60,238 bases of DNA, from NCBI GenBank assembly GCA_017510725.1, contig JAFWMD010000023.1:1-60238 (forward strand). Direction: 5' to 3'. Under the pieces are notes generated by a model. It was not told the origin of the DNA and searched no databases. It was given only the letters and a program-made list of their open reading frames with translations. Positions within the stretch are counted from its first letter, which is position 1, and each line of letters begins with the position of its first letter. This document shows positions 32,813 through 41,197 of this stretch, in pieces. This stretch comes from Mogibacterium sp. (GTDB taxonomy: Bacteria > Bacillota > Clostridia > Peptostreptococcales > Anaerovoracaceae). The position numbers and the translations under genes are program-made.

Positions 32813-34623
32813 TGATGAATAACGGATATGTTGGAAAGATCCTCCGCGTAAACCTTGAAAGCGGAAAAATCACAAAAGAGCCTCTCAACGATAAAAGCGC
32901 ACATGATTTCGTAGGCGCAAGAGGACTGGGAACAAAATATTTCTGCGATGAGTGCGATCCTAAGTGCGATGTGTTCGGACCTGGCAACAACCTCATCTTC
33001 ATGACAGGCCCTCTGACAGGTACATTTGCAACATCAGGCGGACGTTACAACGTCATCTGCAAGTCCCCTCTCACAGGCACCATCGAGGCTTCCAACTCAG
33101 GCGGCCACTTTGGTCCGGAGCTCAAATATGCCGGATATGACGGCATCATCTTTGAGGGCATTTCAGAAAAGCCTGTATATCTCTACATCAATGATGATTG
33201 TGTAGAGCTGAGAGACGCTGAAGCCATCTGGGGCATGGACGTATTTGACTCCACTGAAGCACTCTATGCTGAATGCGGAGAGAACTTCAGAGTAGCTACA
33301 ATCTCCAAGGCTGCGGAAGAAGGTGTTCTCTTTGCAGGCATCATGAACGACAAGCACCGTGCTGCCGGAAGAGGCGGTACAGGCGCTGTAATGGGCTCCA
33401 AGAAGCTCAAGGCAATTGCTGTAAAAGGAACCAAGTCAGTCAAGGTAGCTCATCCTGATGCATTCTTCAAGGAATGCGCGGACGCAAGAGCAACTCTGGC
33501 CGCACATCCTGTAACAGGCGCCGGACTCGGACAGCTCGGAACCATGATCCTCGTAAACATCGTAAACGGTGTTGGCGGACTTCCTGTAAACAACGGCCGT
33601 GACGGAGCTCTCTTCCCACAGGCTGACGAAATCTCCGGCGAAACTCTCGCAGCAAAACACCTGATCCGCAACAAGGGCTGCTTCGGCTGCTCCATCGGCT
33701 GCGGCAGACTCGTAGACATCGCTGAAGGCGCATTCAAGTCCAGAGGTGAAGGTCCTGAGTACGAAGCTGGCTGGTCATTCGGATCTGACTGCGGTGTAGA
33801 AGATCTCGGAGCTGTATGTAAGGCAAACTTCCTCTGCAACCAGTATGGTCTCGACCCTATCACAATGGGTGCTACCATCGCATGCGCAATGGAGCTCTTC
33901 GAGATGGGATGCATCAAGGAAGAAGAAGTCGGATTCCCTCTGAGGTTCGGTGATGCCCAGGCCATGGTCGACGCTACCATAATGACATGCAAGGGCGAAG
34001 GCTTCGGAAAGATCCTCGGCCTCGGCTCATACCGCATGGCTGAAAAATACGGTCACCCTGAACTCTCGATGTCCGTAAAGAAACAGGAAATGCCTGCTTA
34101 CGACGGACGTGCCATCCAGGGTATCGGCCTCAACTACGCTACATCCAACAGAGGCGGCTGCCACGTAAGAGGATACATGATCTCCCCTGAGGTCCTCGGT
34201 ATCCCTGTAGCGATGGATCCGCTGGTAACAGAAGGCAAGGCTGCACTGCTCAAGGTCTTCCAGGATCTGACAGCACTTTGCGACTCCTCCGGAATCTGCC
34301 TGTTCACAACATTCGGACAGGGACTGCCTGAGATTGCAGGAATGCTGAGAGAAGCATGCGGCTGGGATGATGAGTCTGACGAAGACATCCTGCTCAAGGG
34401 CGAGCGTATCTGGAACCTCGAAAAGAAGTTCAACATCGTAGCGGGCATCGAGAAGGATACTCTCCCTCCTCGTCTGCTCAGAGAAGAGCTCAAGAACGGA
34501 CCTGCCAAGGGCAAGGTAAACGAGCTCCATACGATGCTTAAGGAATACTATGAGGTCCGCGGCTGGGATGCTGACGGTATCCCTACTCCTGCAAAGGATG
34601 CTGAACTTGGCCTCAACCAGTAA
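32812..34623 (+). CDS. aor: Tungsten-type aldehyde:ferredoxin oxidoreductase, catalytic subunit (WorL-like)
   Basis: 603 residues. The N-terminal AOR domain has GKILRVNLESGKI, GPLTGTFATSGGRYNVICKSPLTG, SNSGGHFGPELKYAGYDG and GRGGTGAVMGSKKLKAIAVKG. The cluster site is CFGCSIGC near residue 289, with the fourth Cys at DSSGICLFTT. A bis-pterin tungsten centre oxidises aldehydes to acids, passing electrons to the ferredoxin subunit. Codon use is strongly C/G-ending, suggesting high expression. The upstream four-cluster ferredoxin and the downstream NuoE/F/G-like genes make an NAD-linked complex. Confidence 0.94.
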   Translation: MMNNGYVGKILRVNLESGKITKEPLNDKSAHDFVGARGLGTKYFCDECDPKCDVFGPGNNLIFMTGPLTGTFATSGGRYNVICKSPLTGTIEASNSGGHFGPELKYAGYDGIIFEGISEKPVYLYINDDCVELRDAEAIWGMDVFDSTEALYAECGENFRVATISKAAEEGVLFAGIMNDKHRAAGRGGTGAVMGSKKLKAIAVKGTKSVKVAHPDAFFKECADARATLAAHPVTGAGLGQLGTMILVNIVNGVGGLPVNNGRDGALFPQADEISGETLAAKHLIRNKGCFGCSIGCGRLVDIAEGAFKSRGEGPEYEAGWSFGSDCGVEDLGAVCKANFLCNQYGLDPITMGATIACAMELFEMGCIKEEEVGFPLRFGDAQAMVDATIMTCKGEGFGKILGLGSYRMAEKYGHPELSMSVKKQEMPAYDGRAIQGIGLNYATSNRGGCHVRGYMISPEVLGIPVAMDPLVTEGKAALLKVFQDLTALCDSSGICLFTTFGQGLPEIAGMLREACGWDDESDEDILLKGERIWNLEKKFNIVAGIEKDTLPPRLLREELKNGPAKGKVNELHTMLKEYYEVRGWDADGIPTPAKDAELGLNQ

Positions 34624-34656
34624 ACTCTGATATTATCTGATAAATCCATCCAGATG

Positions 34657-34686
34657 ATCCGGAGGCGGCACATGTCGCTTCCGGAT
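34657..34686 (+). other. RNA hairpin between AOR and moaD-like gene
   Basis: ATCCGGAGGCG (34657-34667) pairs with CGCTTCCGGAT (34676-34686), 11 bp with one G-T pair and an eight-base loop. No T-run follows, so it is not a normal terminator. It ends about 15 nt before the AAAGGAGGT of the moaD-like gene and may adjust mRNA levels between AOR and the downstream genes. Confidence 0.5.
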
Positions 34687-34713
34687 TTGGTGCATTATCA
34701 AAGGAGGTCAGCC

Positions 34714-34998
34714 ATGACAGTAAAATTTTTCGCATACTACCGTGATCCGGGGTTTGCCGGATGCAAGGAGATGGAATGGCCCGGAAAAGCAGATACAGTC
34801 ATCGATCTTTGTCGTCAGATTGCGGACAGGTTCGGCGATAAATTCCGTTCGGAGCTGCTTACTCCCGACGGAAATGGTATCAGCGACCGATCTATTGTCA
34901 TGGTCAACGGGCGACGCATAGATTTCATCGGCGGCCCGGAAGCTCCTCTTAAAGGCACCGATACCGTACTTGTATTCCCTGTTGTAGCAGGGGGCTAA
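34714..34998 (+). CDS. MoaD/ThiS-like sulfur carrier protein (AOR operon 1)
   Basis: 94 residues from ATG 34714 with AAAGGAGGT. Beta-grasp protein of MoaD type: VKFFAYYRD start, IVMVNGRRIDFIGG, LKGTDTVLVFPVVAGG end with the terminal Gly-Gly that is thiocarboxylated. It supplies dithiolene sulfur for pterin cofactor synthesis. Its place inside the AOR operon suggests a carrier for tungsten cofactor. The ThiF-like enzyme at 30627 could activate it. No MoaE is seen in the window. Confidence 0.88.
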   Translation: MTVKFFAYYRDPGFAGCKEMEWPGKADTVIDLCRQIADRFGDKFRSELLTPDGNGISDRSIVMVNGRRIDFIGGPEAPLKGTDTVLVFPVVAGG

Positions 34999-35020
34999 AC
35001 AGAAAGGCTGGTACGAACAA

Positions 35021-35488
35021 TTGCCTGTTAATGTAGATAAAATAAAAAAGATCCTGCAGAGTTATCCTGCCGACCAGCATTACAGCCTGGCCATCATGCA
35101 GGATCTGCAGCATGAATTCCAGTATATTCCAAGAGAAGGGCTCGAGGCACTTGCAGAATATCTGAGCGTGCCTCTCTCCTCTCTCTATTCCATGGCGACC
35201 TTCTATAAGGCTCTTTCACTCAAACCTAAGGGAAAGCATATAATCAAGCTTTGTGACGGCACTGCCTGCCATATCCGCGGTTCGATGACGCTCGTAGAAG
35301 GTGTCACACGTGTTCTGGGCATCTCCGACGGTGAAACAACAGAGGACGGTCTCTTCAGCCTTGAACTGGTGAACTGCCTTGGTTCGTGTGCCCTGGCTCC
35401 GGTCATGGTCGTAGATGACACATACTACGGCAAGATGACAATGGAAAAGCTCCCGGGCGTGATCGAATCTTACAGGAAGGAGGGCTAG
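35021..35488 (+). CDS. NuoE-like [2Fe-2S] subunit (BfuC/HydC-like)
   Basis: 155 residues, starting at TTG 35021 (MPVNVDKIKKILQSYP) after AGAAAGG. Thioredoxin-like [2Fe-2S] fold of the 24-kDa complex I subunit: LAIMQDLQHEFQYIPREGLEALAEYL, then CDGTACHIRG and CLGSCALAP supplying four Cys. In hydrogenases and bifurcating enzymes this subunit sits beside the NADH-binding subunit, whose gene follows by 3 nt. No complex I membrane genes are present, so it belongs to a soluble complex with the AOR. Confidence 0.92.
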   Translation: MPVNVDKIKKILQSYPADQHYSLAIMQDLQHEFQYIPREGLEALAEYLSVPLSSLYSMATFYKALSLKPKGKHIIKLCDGTACHIRGSMTLVEGVTRVLGISDGETTEDGLFSLELVNCLGSCALAPVMVVDDTYYGKMTMEKLPGVIESYRKEG

Positions 35489-35491
35489 AAG

Positions 35492-37282
35492 ATGAAAACC
35501 ATTCGTATTTGCTGCGGCACCGGTTGTCTTGCCAACGGCAGCGCCAAGGTCGCAGAAGAGTTCGAACGTCTGACAGCCGGAGATGGCAGCGTCTTTGTTG
35601 AATGCGATATAAAGCGCACCGGATGCAATGGTTTCTGTGAAAACGGACCTCTTGTAACCATCCTTCCTGACGAGATCTCCTATTACCATGTCAAAGTGTC
35701 CGACGTAAAGGATATCCTGGAAAAAACCGTTCTTCACGGAGAACTGGTGGAAAAGCTTCTGTATAGAAATGATAAAGGCGAATTTGTCAGGAGTCAGGAC
35801 GAGAATCCGTTCTACGCCCCTCAGATGAAGATTGCCCTTCGCAACATAGGAAAGATCTCGCCTGCTCATATAGAAGATTATATCGCTTCAGGCGGATATG
35901 AAGCTCTTAAAAAGGCTCTTGGCATGACTCCTGAGGAAATAATCGACGAGATCGACGCATCGGGACTCAGAGGACGCGGAGGCGCAGGCTTCCCTACCGG
36001 ACGCAAATGGCGCACTGCCCTGGGCTATGACAATTTTCCTAAATACGTTGCCTGCAATGGCGATGAAGGCGACCCGGGCGCATTCATGGACAGATCCATA
36101 CTCGAGGGAGATCCTCACAGCGTAATTGAAGGTCTGGCTATCTGCGCGCTTTCCATTGGAGCCGAGCAGGGATATCTCTATATCCGTGACGAATACAACC
36201 TGGCTGTAAAGAACATCCGCAAGGCTCTTGCTGACGCGGAAGCTGCCGGTTTCATCGGTGACAATATCTGCGGAACAGGCAGAAAGCTGCACCTCGAAGT
36301 CGTACGAGGCGGCGGCGCTTTCGTCTGCGGTGAGTCGACTGCACTGATGCAGTCAGTTGAGGGCAAGGTCGGTGAGCCTCGCGCTAAATATATCCGCTCC
36401 GTACAGAGAGGTCTGTGGAACCAGCCTACAGTACTCAACAACGTCGAAACTCTCGCTAACGTGCCTTACATCATCAGTCACGGCGGTGCATCCTATGCCT
36501 CTGTCGGTACAGAGAAGAGCAAGGGCACCAAGGTATTCGCGCTTGTAGGAAAAGTCAAGAGAACAGGCCTTGTTGAGGTCCCTATGGGCACTACTCTTCG
36601 CGAGCTGATATTCGATATCGGAGGAGGCATCAAAGGCGACAGACCGTTCAAGGCCGTTCAGACAGGCGGCCCGTCAGGCGGCTGCATTCCTGAAAGCATG
36701 CTCGATCTCCCTGTCGACTTCGACACACTGAAAGCATATGGAGCCATGATGGGTTCCGGCGGCATGATCGTCATGGACGACCGCAGCTGCATGGTCGACG
36801 TTGCGAGATACTATGTCAACTTCCTCTGCGGTGAGTCCTGCGGTAAGTGCACTCCATGCCGTGAAGGTCTCAAGCAGATGCTTGAGATCCTCACTGACAT
36901 ATGTGAAGGCAGAGGAAAAATGGAGGACCTCGACCTTCTTGAGGCCTTGGGCGAAACCATGATAGACTGCTCGCTCTGCGCCCTTGGAAAGTCAGCTCCT
37001 AACCCTGTACTCACTACTCTGAAATACTTCAGGGATGAATACGAAGCTCATATCCTTGAACACAGATGCCCGGCAGGTGTCTGCAAGGCTCTGACTACAT
37101 TCAGAATTGACCCTGAAAAGTGCAGAGGATGCACCTCATGTGCAAGGGCATGCCCTGCCGGTGCCATATCAGGATCAGTCAAGCAGCCTCACAGCATAGA
37201 CTCCAGCGTGTGCATAGCATGCGGAAGCTGCCGTGAGACCTGCAGGTTCGACGCAGTATTTACAGAAGGGAGGCAGGCATAA
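35492..37282 (+). CDS. NuoF-like NADH/FMN subunit with extra ferredoxin domain (BfuB/HydB-like)
   Basis: 596 residues. An N-terminal thioredoxin-like [2Fe-2S] domain (1-110: CCGTGCLANGS, CNGFCENGP) is followed by the FMN/NADH domain (about 125-330: GLRGRGGAGFPTGRKW, CNGDEGDPGAFMDR, GGGAFVCGESTALM), an SLBB segment (about 340-415), the [4Fe-4S] domain with ESCGKCTPCREG near 450, and a C-terminal 2x[4Fe-4S] domain (CRGCTSCARACP, CIACGSCRETCR). This domain string is that of HydB/NuoF-type subunits of electron-bifurcating enzymes. It should exchange electrons between NAD(H) and the AOR clusters. Its stop overlaps the next start. Confidence 0.94.
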   Translation: MKTIRICCGTGCLANGSAKVAEEFERLTAGDGSVFVECDIKRTGCNGFCENGPLVTILPDEISYYHVKVSDVKDILEKTVLHGELVEKLLYRNDKGEFVRSQDENPFYAPQMKIALRNIGKISPAHIEDYIASGGYEALKKALGMTPEEIIDEIDASGLRGRGGAGFPTGRKWRTALGYDNFPKYVACNGDEGDPGAFMDRSILEGDPHSVIEGLAICALSIGAEQGYLYIRDEYNLAVKNIRKALADAEAAGFIGDNICGTGRKLHLEVVRGGGAFVCGESTALMQSVEGKVGEPRAKYIRSVQRGLWNQPTVLNNVETLANVPYIISHGGASYASVGTEKSKGTKVFALVGKVKRTGLVEVPMGTTLRELIFDIGGGIKGDRPFKAVQTGGPSGGCIPESMLDLPVDFDTLKAYGAMMGSGGMIVMDDRSCMVDVARYYVNFLCGESCGKCTPCREGLKQMLEILTDICEGRGKMEDLDLLEALGETMIDCSLCALGKSAPNPVLTTLKYFRDEYEAHILEHRCPAGVCKALTTFRIDPEKCRGCTSCARACPAGAISGSVKQPHSIDSSVCIACGSCRETCRFDAVFTEGRQA

Positions 37283-38034
37283 TGATCATTAAAATAGATG
37301 GTAAAGAATGTACCTGCGAAAAAGGTGAATTCCTGCTTAACATTGCGCGCCGCAACGGCATCACCATCCCTACTCTCTGCCAGCACGATTCTCTCGAAGA
37401 AGGCATGGGCGCCTGCCGCCTGTGCATCGTTGAGGTCACAGACAGAGGCAGAAAGAGCGTCGTGGTATCCTGCGTATATCCAGTCAACGGCGAAATAGAG
37501 GTTGAAACAAACAGCGAGCGCATAAAACGTGAACGTGCCATGATCCTCACGCTGCTCGCCAAACGCGCACCGGAAAGCCCTGAGATCGCCAGAATGTGCA
37601 AATACTATAAAGTACCTGAAATCGACAGATTCGTTAAGGTGGATGGCGAGAAGTGCGTCATGTGCGGGCTTTGTGCAAAAGTATGTGCATCGCTCTCTGT
37701 AGGAGCCATTTCCACTGTAAACAGAGGCATAACCAAGGCTATCTCAACACCTTACGGTGACCCGAGCAGTGTCTGCATAGGCTGCGGTGCATGCGCAAAG
37801 GTATGCCCTACAAAGGCAATAGAAATGACCGAAGATTTCAACACCCGTACAATCTGGGGCAAGACATTTGATCTTGTTCACTGCGAACGCTGCGGAGAAG
37901 TCATCGGAACACAGGAGCAGATCGAAGAAGCAGCCAGAAGAAGCGGCAACGAGCCTGATTGCCTCTGCGACACATGCCGCAAGGAAAGAATGGCACGCGT
38001 AATGGCCAGCACCTTCGGCTATGAAGCTCTTTAA
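37282..38034 (+). CDS. NuoG-like iron-sulfur subunit (BfuA-like)
   Basis: 250 residues. A plant-type [2Fe-2S] domain (1-75: TLCQHDSL, GACRLCIVEV, SCVYPV) is followed by the 2x[4Fe-4S] domain (CVMCGLCAKVCASLSVGAIS, CIGCGACAKVCPTKAIEM) and a short C-terminal Cys group (HCERCGEV, CLCDTCRKE). It is a cut-down NuoG/HydA N-terminus without catalytic domain, as in Bfu-type complexes, wiring the AOR to the NADH site. Last gene of the operon; a strong hairpin follows after 30 nt. Confidence 0.92.
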   Translation: MIIKIDGKECTCEKGEFLLNIARRNGITIPTLCQHDSLEEGMGACRLCIVEVTDRGRKSVVVSCVYPVNGEIEVETNSERIKRERAMILTLLAKRAPESPEIARMCKYYKVPEIDRFVKVDGEKCVMCGLCAKVCASLSVGAISTVNRGITKAISTPYGDPSSVCIGCGACAKVCPTKAIEMTEDFNTRTIWGKTFDLVHCERCGEVIGTQEQIEEAARRSGNEPDCLCDTCRKERMARVMASTFGYEAL

Positions 38035-38064
38035 AAAATCATCCTGAACAGAGTAACAGCAAAA

Positions 38065-38088
38065 CAGGCCGGGATCATTCCCGGCCTG
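38065..38088. terminator. Strong hairpin between the AOR operon and the convergent uptake operon
   Basis: CAGGCCGGGA (38065-38074) and TCCCGGCCTG (38079-38088) form a perfect 10-bp GC-rich stem with a TCAT loop, flanked by a weaker outer pairing (AACAGA near 38047, TCTGTT near 38099). The T-run is poor on both strands. Its place between two convergent operons supports bidirectional termination. Confidence 0.65.
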
Positions 38089-38107
38089 CATTCTTGTTCT
38101 GTTGAGC

Positions 38108-38308
38108 TTATCCCCCTGCGGTCATGAAGCTAAGATAAAAGCGGTGATACAGTTCATCAGCATTATCTCCCGTGATTATGATCCGCGTCTGCGGCATTGT
38201 CATCGATCCAAGCTGTCTGCCGCGCAGCGGTATGACAGTGACATCAGGCTCATCACCGAAAAAAGTCTTTATACGCTCTGAATCTACTGCCCAGACTTCA
38301 TCATACAT
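38108..38308 (-). CDS. Small uncharacterised protein ending in Gly-Gly
   Basis: 66 residues from ATG 38306-38308 (MYDEVWAVDSERIK), which has AGAGG eight nt upstream; a longer start at 38326 has none. No signal peptide. I do not recognise the family. It ends in FMTAGG; a terminal Gly-Gly is a mark of sulfur-carrier proteins, but the rest does not look like MoaD or ThiS, so this may be chance. It is the last gene of the minus-strand uptake operon, about 20 nt after the lipoprotein gene. Confidence 0.6.
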   Translation of the reverse strand: MYDEVWAVDSERIKTFFGDEPDVTVIPLRGRQLGSMTMPQTRIIITGDNADELYHRFYLSFMTAGG

Positions 38309-38330
38309 CTCAAAACCTCTGATCATTGAG

Positions 38331-38840
38331 TCACTTTATGAATTCTATAGATTTGACCATTCTTACCCAGTATGCCGAATCTGACTTCGGGATTATAATA
38401 CGGCACGGAAGGCTTTCTTCATCCAGCGGCTCTCCGTCAATTCCTATTGCCAGGTAGATATCGTGTTCAGTGAAATAATCATTCAGGAGCTTTACATCAT
38501 ATTCATCAGACCCATTGATTATTATTTTTGAGAAATCTTCCTTGCTTGCTCCATATGCCTTCAGTACGGTATCGAGTTCCGGGCCGGTCGCCCTCACCTT
38601 ACCTATCTTGTCGCTCGTGCTTTCGGTCTTCAGCGTCCTGCACTCCATGGCCTTGAGATCAGCAATGGAAATACTTACAGGATCCTCCCCGATGCCTATA
38701 AGCTCTATCTGATCATTCTCATAGGCGCTTATATCTATATTATCTGTTCCGCACGCAGCAAGCATCACCGTGATCAGCAGACACATGATCACAGCAGCAG
38801 CTCTGCTTATTCGTGAATTTTTCCCGCGCCGTACATCCAT
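38331..38840 (-). CDS. Lipoprotein with a single sulfite-oxidase-like (molybdopterin-fold) domain
   Basis: 169 residues. Signal peptide with lipobox LAAC (Cys 30). The mature part follows the oxidoreductase molybdopterin-binding fold (PF00174-like): SISIADLKAMECRTLK, then RATGPELDTVLKAYG, DEYDVKLLNDYF, IYLAIGIDGEPLDEESLPCRIIIP and YWVRMVKSIEF. These correspond to the strand, GVPLxxLL, DGY, LAYxxNGxPL and WVKxIxxI positions of the fold. The Cys that binds Mo in real enzymes appears to be Thr in TLKTEST. So this is probably a binding module rather than an enzyme. The modules of the 2304-aa protein upstream are similar. 13 nt after the DUF2149 gene. Confidence 0.72.
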   Translation of the reverse strand: MDVRRGKNSRISRAAAVIMCLLITVMLAACGTDNIDISAYENDQIELIGIGEDPVSISIADLKAMECRTLKTESTSDKIGKVRATGPELDTVLKAYGASKEDFSKIIINGSDEYDVKLLNDYFTEHDIYLAIGIDGEPLDEESLPCRIIIPKSDSAYWVRMVKSIEFIK

Positions 38841-38853
38841 AATGATTTATACA

Positions 38854-39165
38854 TCAGTTCTCGATTACATAATACTTTCCGGTATCCGGATCGTAGTAAA
38901 CCGTACCCATTTCCTCCAGGCCTTCTGTCGGATCTATGTTCTCATATGCTTCTTCGCCTATTCCGTTGACTTCATATTTGAGCCCTGAATCGTAGTTGAT
39001 CTCACCGCGTTCAGTTATCTCAACGTTCCAGCTCATGATCAGTGCAAGAAGGATGCCGCAGGCAAAGACAAGCATCGCATCCGCCATGTTTCCGACTCCT
39101 TCCATCGGGCTGAAATCATCATCCCTGTACTTTACACGCAGGCCTTTACTTCTGTTCAGTCTCAT
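38854..39165 (-). CDS. DUF2149 protein, ExbD-like membrane partner
   Basis: 103 residues. The DUF2149 signature RDDDFSPMEGVGNMADAMLVFACGILLAL precedes one membrane helix, which ends in MSWNVEI; a short extracellular part ends TGKYYVIEN. The Asp at the start of the helix (NMADAM) resembles the proton-carrying Asp of ExbD. DUF2149 genes are known beside ExbB/TolQ genes in archaea and some anaerobic bacteria. Here the ExbB-like gene is 2 nt upstream, so the pair should form an H+-driven motor. Confidence 0.82.
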   Translation of the reverse strand: MRLNRSKGLRVKYRDDDFSPMEGVGNMADAMLVFACGILLALIMSWNVEITERGEINYDSGLKYEVNGIGEEAYENIDPTEGLEEMGTVYYDPDTGKYYVIEN

Positions 39166-39167
39166 GA

Positions 39168-39815
39168 TTACGGCCTTCCTTCTTTCATTCGTTCCTGTGT
39201 CTGCTCTTCAAGAACTGTCTCCATCAATGTCTCCAGTGCGACCATGTAACTTTCATACCAGCCTTTGCGGATACCTGAGATTACATAAGATATTGCTCCG
39301 GTCACAAGTCCCGCTACCGTGGTGTCAAATGCAATAAGCAGTGAATCTGAAAGAGTCTTGGTATCTCCCTGTCCAAGAGCAATCAGTCCCGGACCAAGAG
39401 GAATAAGGGTACCCATCAGACCAAACATAGGTGCTACCCTTGCTACGATATCCGAAATCTTGGTGATCTTTCTGTAACGCGCTTCCTCGTCTGCGATCAG
39501 CTGACGTGCCAGCGCCTCACGCGTATTGTCCGGATAAGAACCTCTCCTGAGCAGGTATGTCAATGCCCTTTTCTGCCTTTTCAGGATCCGGGCACTGTTT
39601 ATTGATACTTCCATTTCCTCAGAGTTCTTGCCCTGCAGAATGTCGATCAGTTCCGGAATACTTGTTTTCAGCTTACGGTGGTCCGTGAAAAATTCTGCAA
39701 TAATGCTTCCGAGCATCACAACTGATACTGCAATAAGAAGTATCAGTATGATGATAGTAGGAATCTGCAGAGATTCACAGATCACTCTCAATACGTCTTT
39801 CACCGCTTCTGACAT
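39168..39815 (-). CDS. MotA/TolQ/ExbB family proton channel protein
   Basis: 215 residues with three membrane helices: residues 19-40, then, after a long cytoplasmic loop, the family block APMFGLMGTLIPLGPGLIAL, and SLLIAFDTTVAGLVTGAISYV. The Thr and small residues in the last two helices line the proton path in ExbB. Such proteins power TonB or Tol across the periplasm of Gram-negatives; a Gram-positive context is unusual. Ribosome site AAAAGGAGAAAG. It follows the BIG2 protein gene by 12 nt and precedes DUF2149. Confidence 0.9.
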   Translation of the reverse strand: MSEAVKDVLRVICESLQIPTIIILILLIAVSVVMLGSIIAEFFTDHRKLKTSIPELIDILQGKNSEEMEVSINSARILKRQKRALTYLLRRGSYPDNTREALARQLIADEEARYRKITKISDIVARVAPMFGLMGTLIPLGPGLIALGQGDTKTLSDSLLIAFDTTVAGLVTGAISYVISGIRKGWYESYMVALETLMETVLEEQTQERMKEGRP

Positions 39816-39827
39816 TTCTTTCTCCTT

Positions 39828-41189
39828 TTAGAAGTTCTTTCTGTAACGGATTATTCTCGCGACAGCACCTGAGCAGCAGAGCATTCCTGCTCCGGCTGCA
39901 GTGCCTGCAGCAGCTGCAGGGCTGTATGTACGCGCCTCATCGAGAGCCTGCGCGTCTTCATCCATTTTTTCCCTGATTTCCTCTGCAGGCGACACCTCGT
40001 CGACCACTACATCTCCCAGCACTATTTCGTGATACTTTACTGAAACAGGCTGTGCCTTGCTTTCTGTGTCCGGCGTAACGCTTTCCTCTGCAGGATTTGT
40101 TTTTTCTGCACTACTGCTGCTTTTGTTGCTTGCTTTTGTATTATTCTTCTTTGGCGGCTCCCTTACCGGCTCCTCGTTTTTCTCTTCGTCGGTCTCTTCA
40201 TCATCCCCGATGCCGTTAATGGTAATGGAAGCCCTGGTCCCATCAGGCGCGATTGCCGTGATAGTTACGGTACCCTGTTTATGCACTGTAACCTCACCAT
40301 CGCTGTCGACTTCAGCGATCGACTCATCGCTGCTGATCCAGGTCAGGTCATCAGCTGTGTAATCCTCAGCAAACAGCTTATCGACATCAAGATGCGCAGA
40401 GATCTTCTTCACGCTTCCTACTTCGATATTGGGATCATCCAGATCAAGACTGAGCCCTTTTATAGGCGAGCCGGAAAGAGTGATATCTATTCCGTAAATG
40501 CTGTGGCAGGATTCCATGGACGTTATGTCACCGCCATTGTCACTCGGATTAGTCATCTTACCTTCCCTGAGGTCGCCCTGACCCATGCAGAACCTGTAAG
40601 TCTTTTTGGTGTCCATCTGAAGCTCTTCCGCATGAATGCCCGGTTCCTTTGACTCCCCGAACTGAAGTGCAAGTATGGCCGGAACGGGCTCCATCCCTTC
40701 TGTAGCTCCCTCGAGCGGAGTCAGAGCATTCCCCGCTTCATTTCTTTCATATAGAGACGAAAGATTCGGATAATAATATTTCTTTGCAGTAAGATGCCTT
40801 TCGACCGTAAAGTTGCGGGTATAGCCATCTGTCGTCCTGAAAGTGATATTTTTTATTGAGCCCGGGTCTATCCGCGACTGCTTTATTATAGTCATGACTT
40901 CCGGTCCGTGAGCCGCCATGCTCATTACAGTCCCTACTCTGGTAATATTTGAGTAATAGTACGTACGTGCGCCCATAGCTTCCAGCTGGTTTCTTGTAAA
41001 GCGTGCCTTTTCACGTATTTTGTCGCCTATCTCACCATAGTACTGTACCCGGACCACAAGAACATCGCCGGCTGTTTCCGCATATGCCAAAGCCGGCAGC
41101 ACCCACAGGAACTGAGACAGCAGCAACAGCACTGCAGCCATACCTGCCAGTATTCTCGATGTCTTATGTCCTTTTTTACCCCTGCCCAT
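39828..41189 (-). CDS. Membrane-anchored surface protein with sulfite-oxidase-like region and BIG2 domain
   Basis: 453 residues from ATG 41187-41189 (MGRGKKGHKTSR); a TTG at 41199-41201 overlapping the upstream TGA is an alternative. Sec signal ending ALAYA. The N-terminal domain (about 38-245) has TTDGYTRNFTVE, KKYYYPNLSSLY, VPAILALQFG and FCMGQGDLR, motifs shared with the 671- and 2304-aa proteins. A BIG2 domain follows (about 250-330: LTWISSDESIAEVDSDGEVTV), then a Lys/Glu/Ser-rich linker of about 90 residues and a C-terminal helix ending IRYRKNF, so the C-terminus is in the membrane. It lies between the ABC importer and the Exb-like pair and could couple them to the surface, as TonB does; inference. 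Confidence 0.78.
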   Translation of the reverse strand: MGRGKKGHKTSRILAGMAAVLLLLSQFLWVLPALAYAETAGDVLVVRVQYYGEIGDKIREKARFTRNQLEAMGARTYYYSNITRVGTVMSMAAHGPEVMTIIKQSRIDPGSIKNITFRTTDGYTRNFTVERHLTAKKYYYPNLSSLYERNEAGNALTPLEGATEGMEPVPAILALQFGESKEPGIHAEELQMDTKKTYRFCMGQGDLREGKMTNPSDNGGDITSMESCHSIYGIDITLSGSPIKGLSLDLDDPNIEVGSVKKISAHLDVDKLFAEDYTADDLTWISSDESIAEVDSDGEVTVHKQGTVTITAIAPDGTRASITINGIGDDEETDEEKNEEPVREPPKKNNTKASNKSSSSAEKTNPAEESVTPDTESKAQPVSVKYHEIVLGDVVVDEVSPAEEIREKMDEDAQALDEARTYSPAAAAGTAAGAGMLCCSGAVARIIRYRKNF

Positions 41190-41197
41190 TTTCAGGA

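Noticed and set aside
35021-38034. Part of a respiratory complex I
   Set aside because: Only E-, F- and short G-like subunits are present, with no membrane subunits, and the genes are fused in order to an AOR operon.
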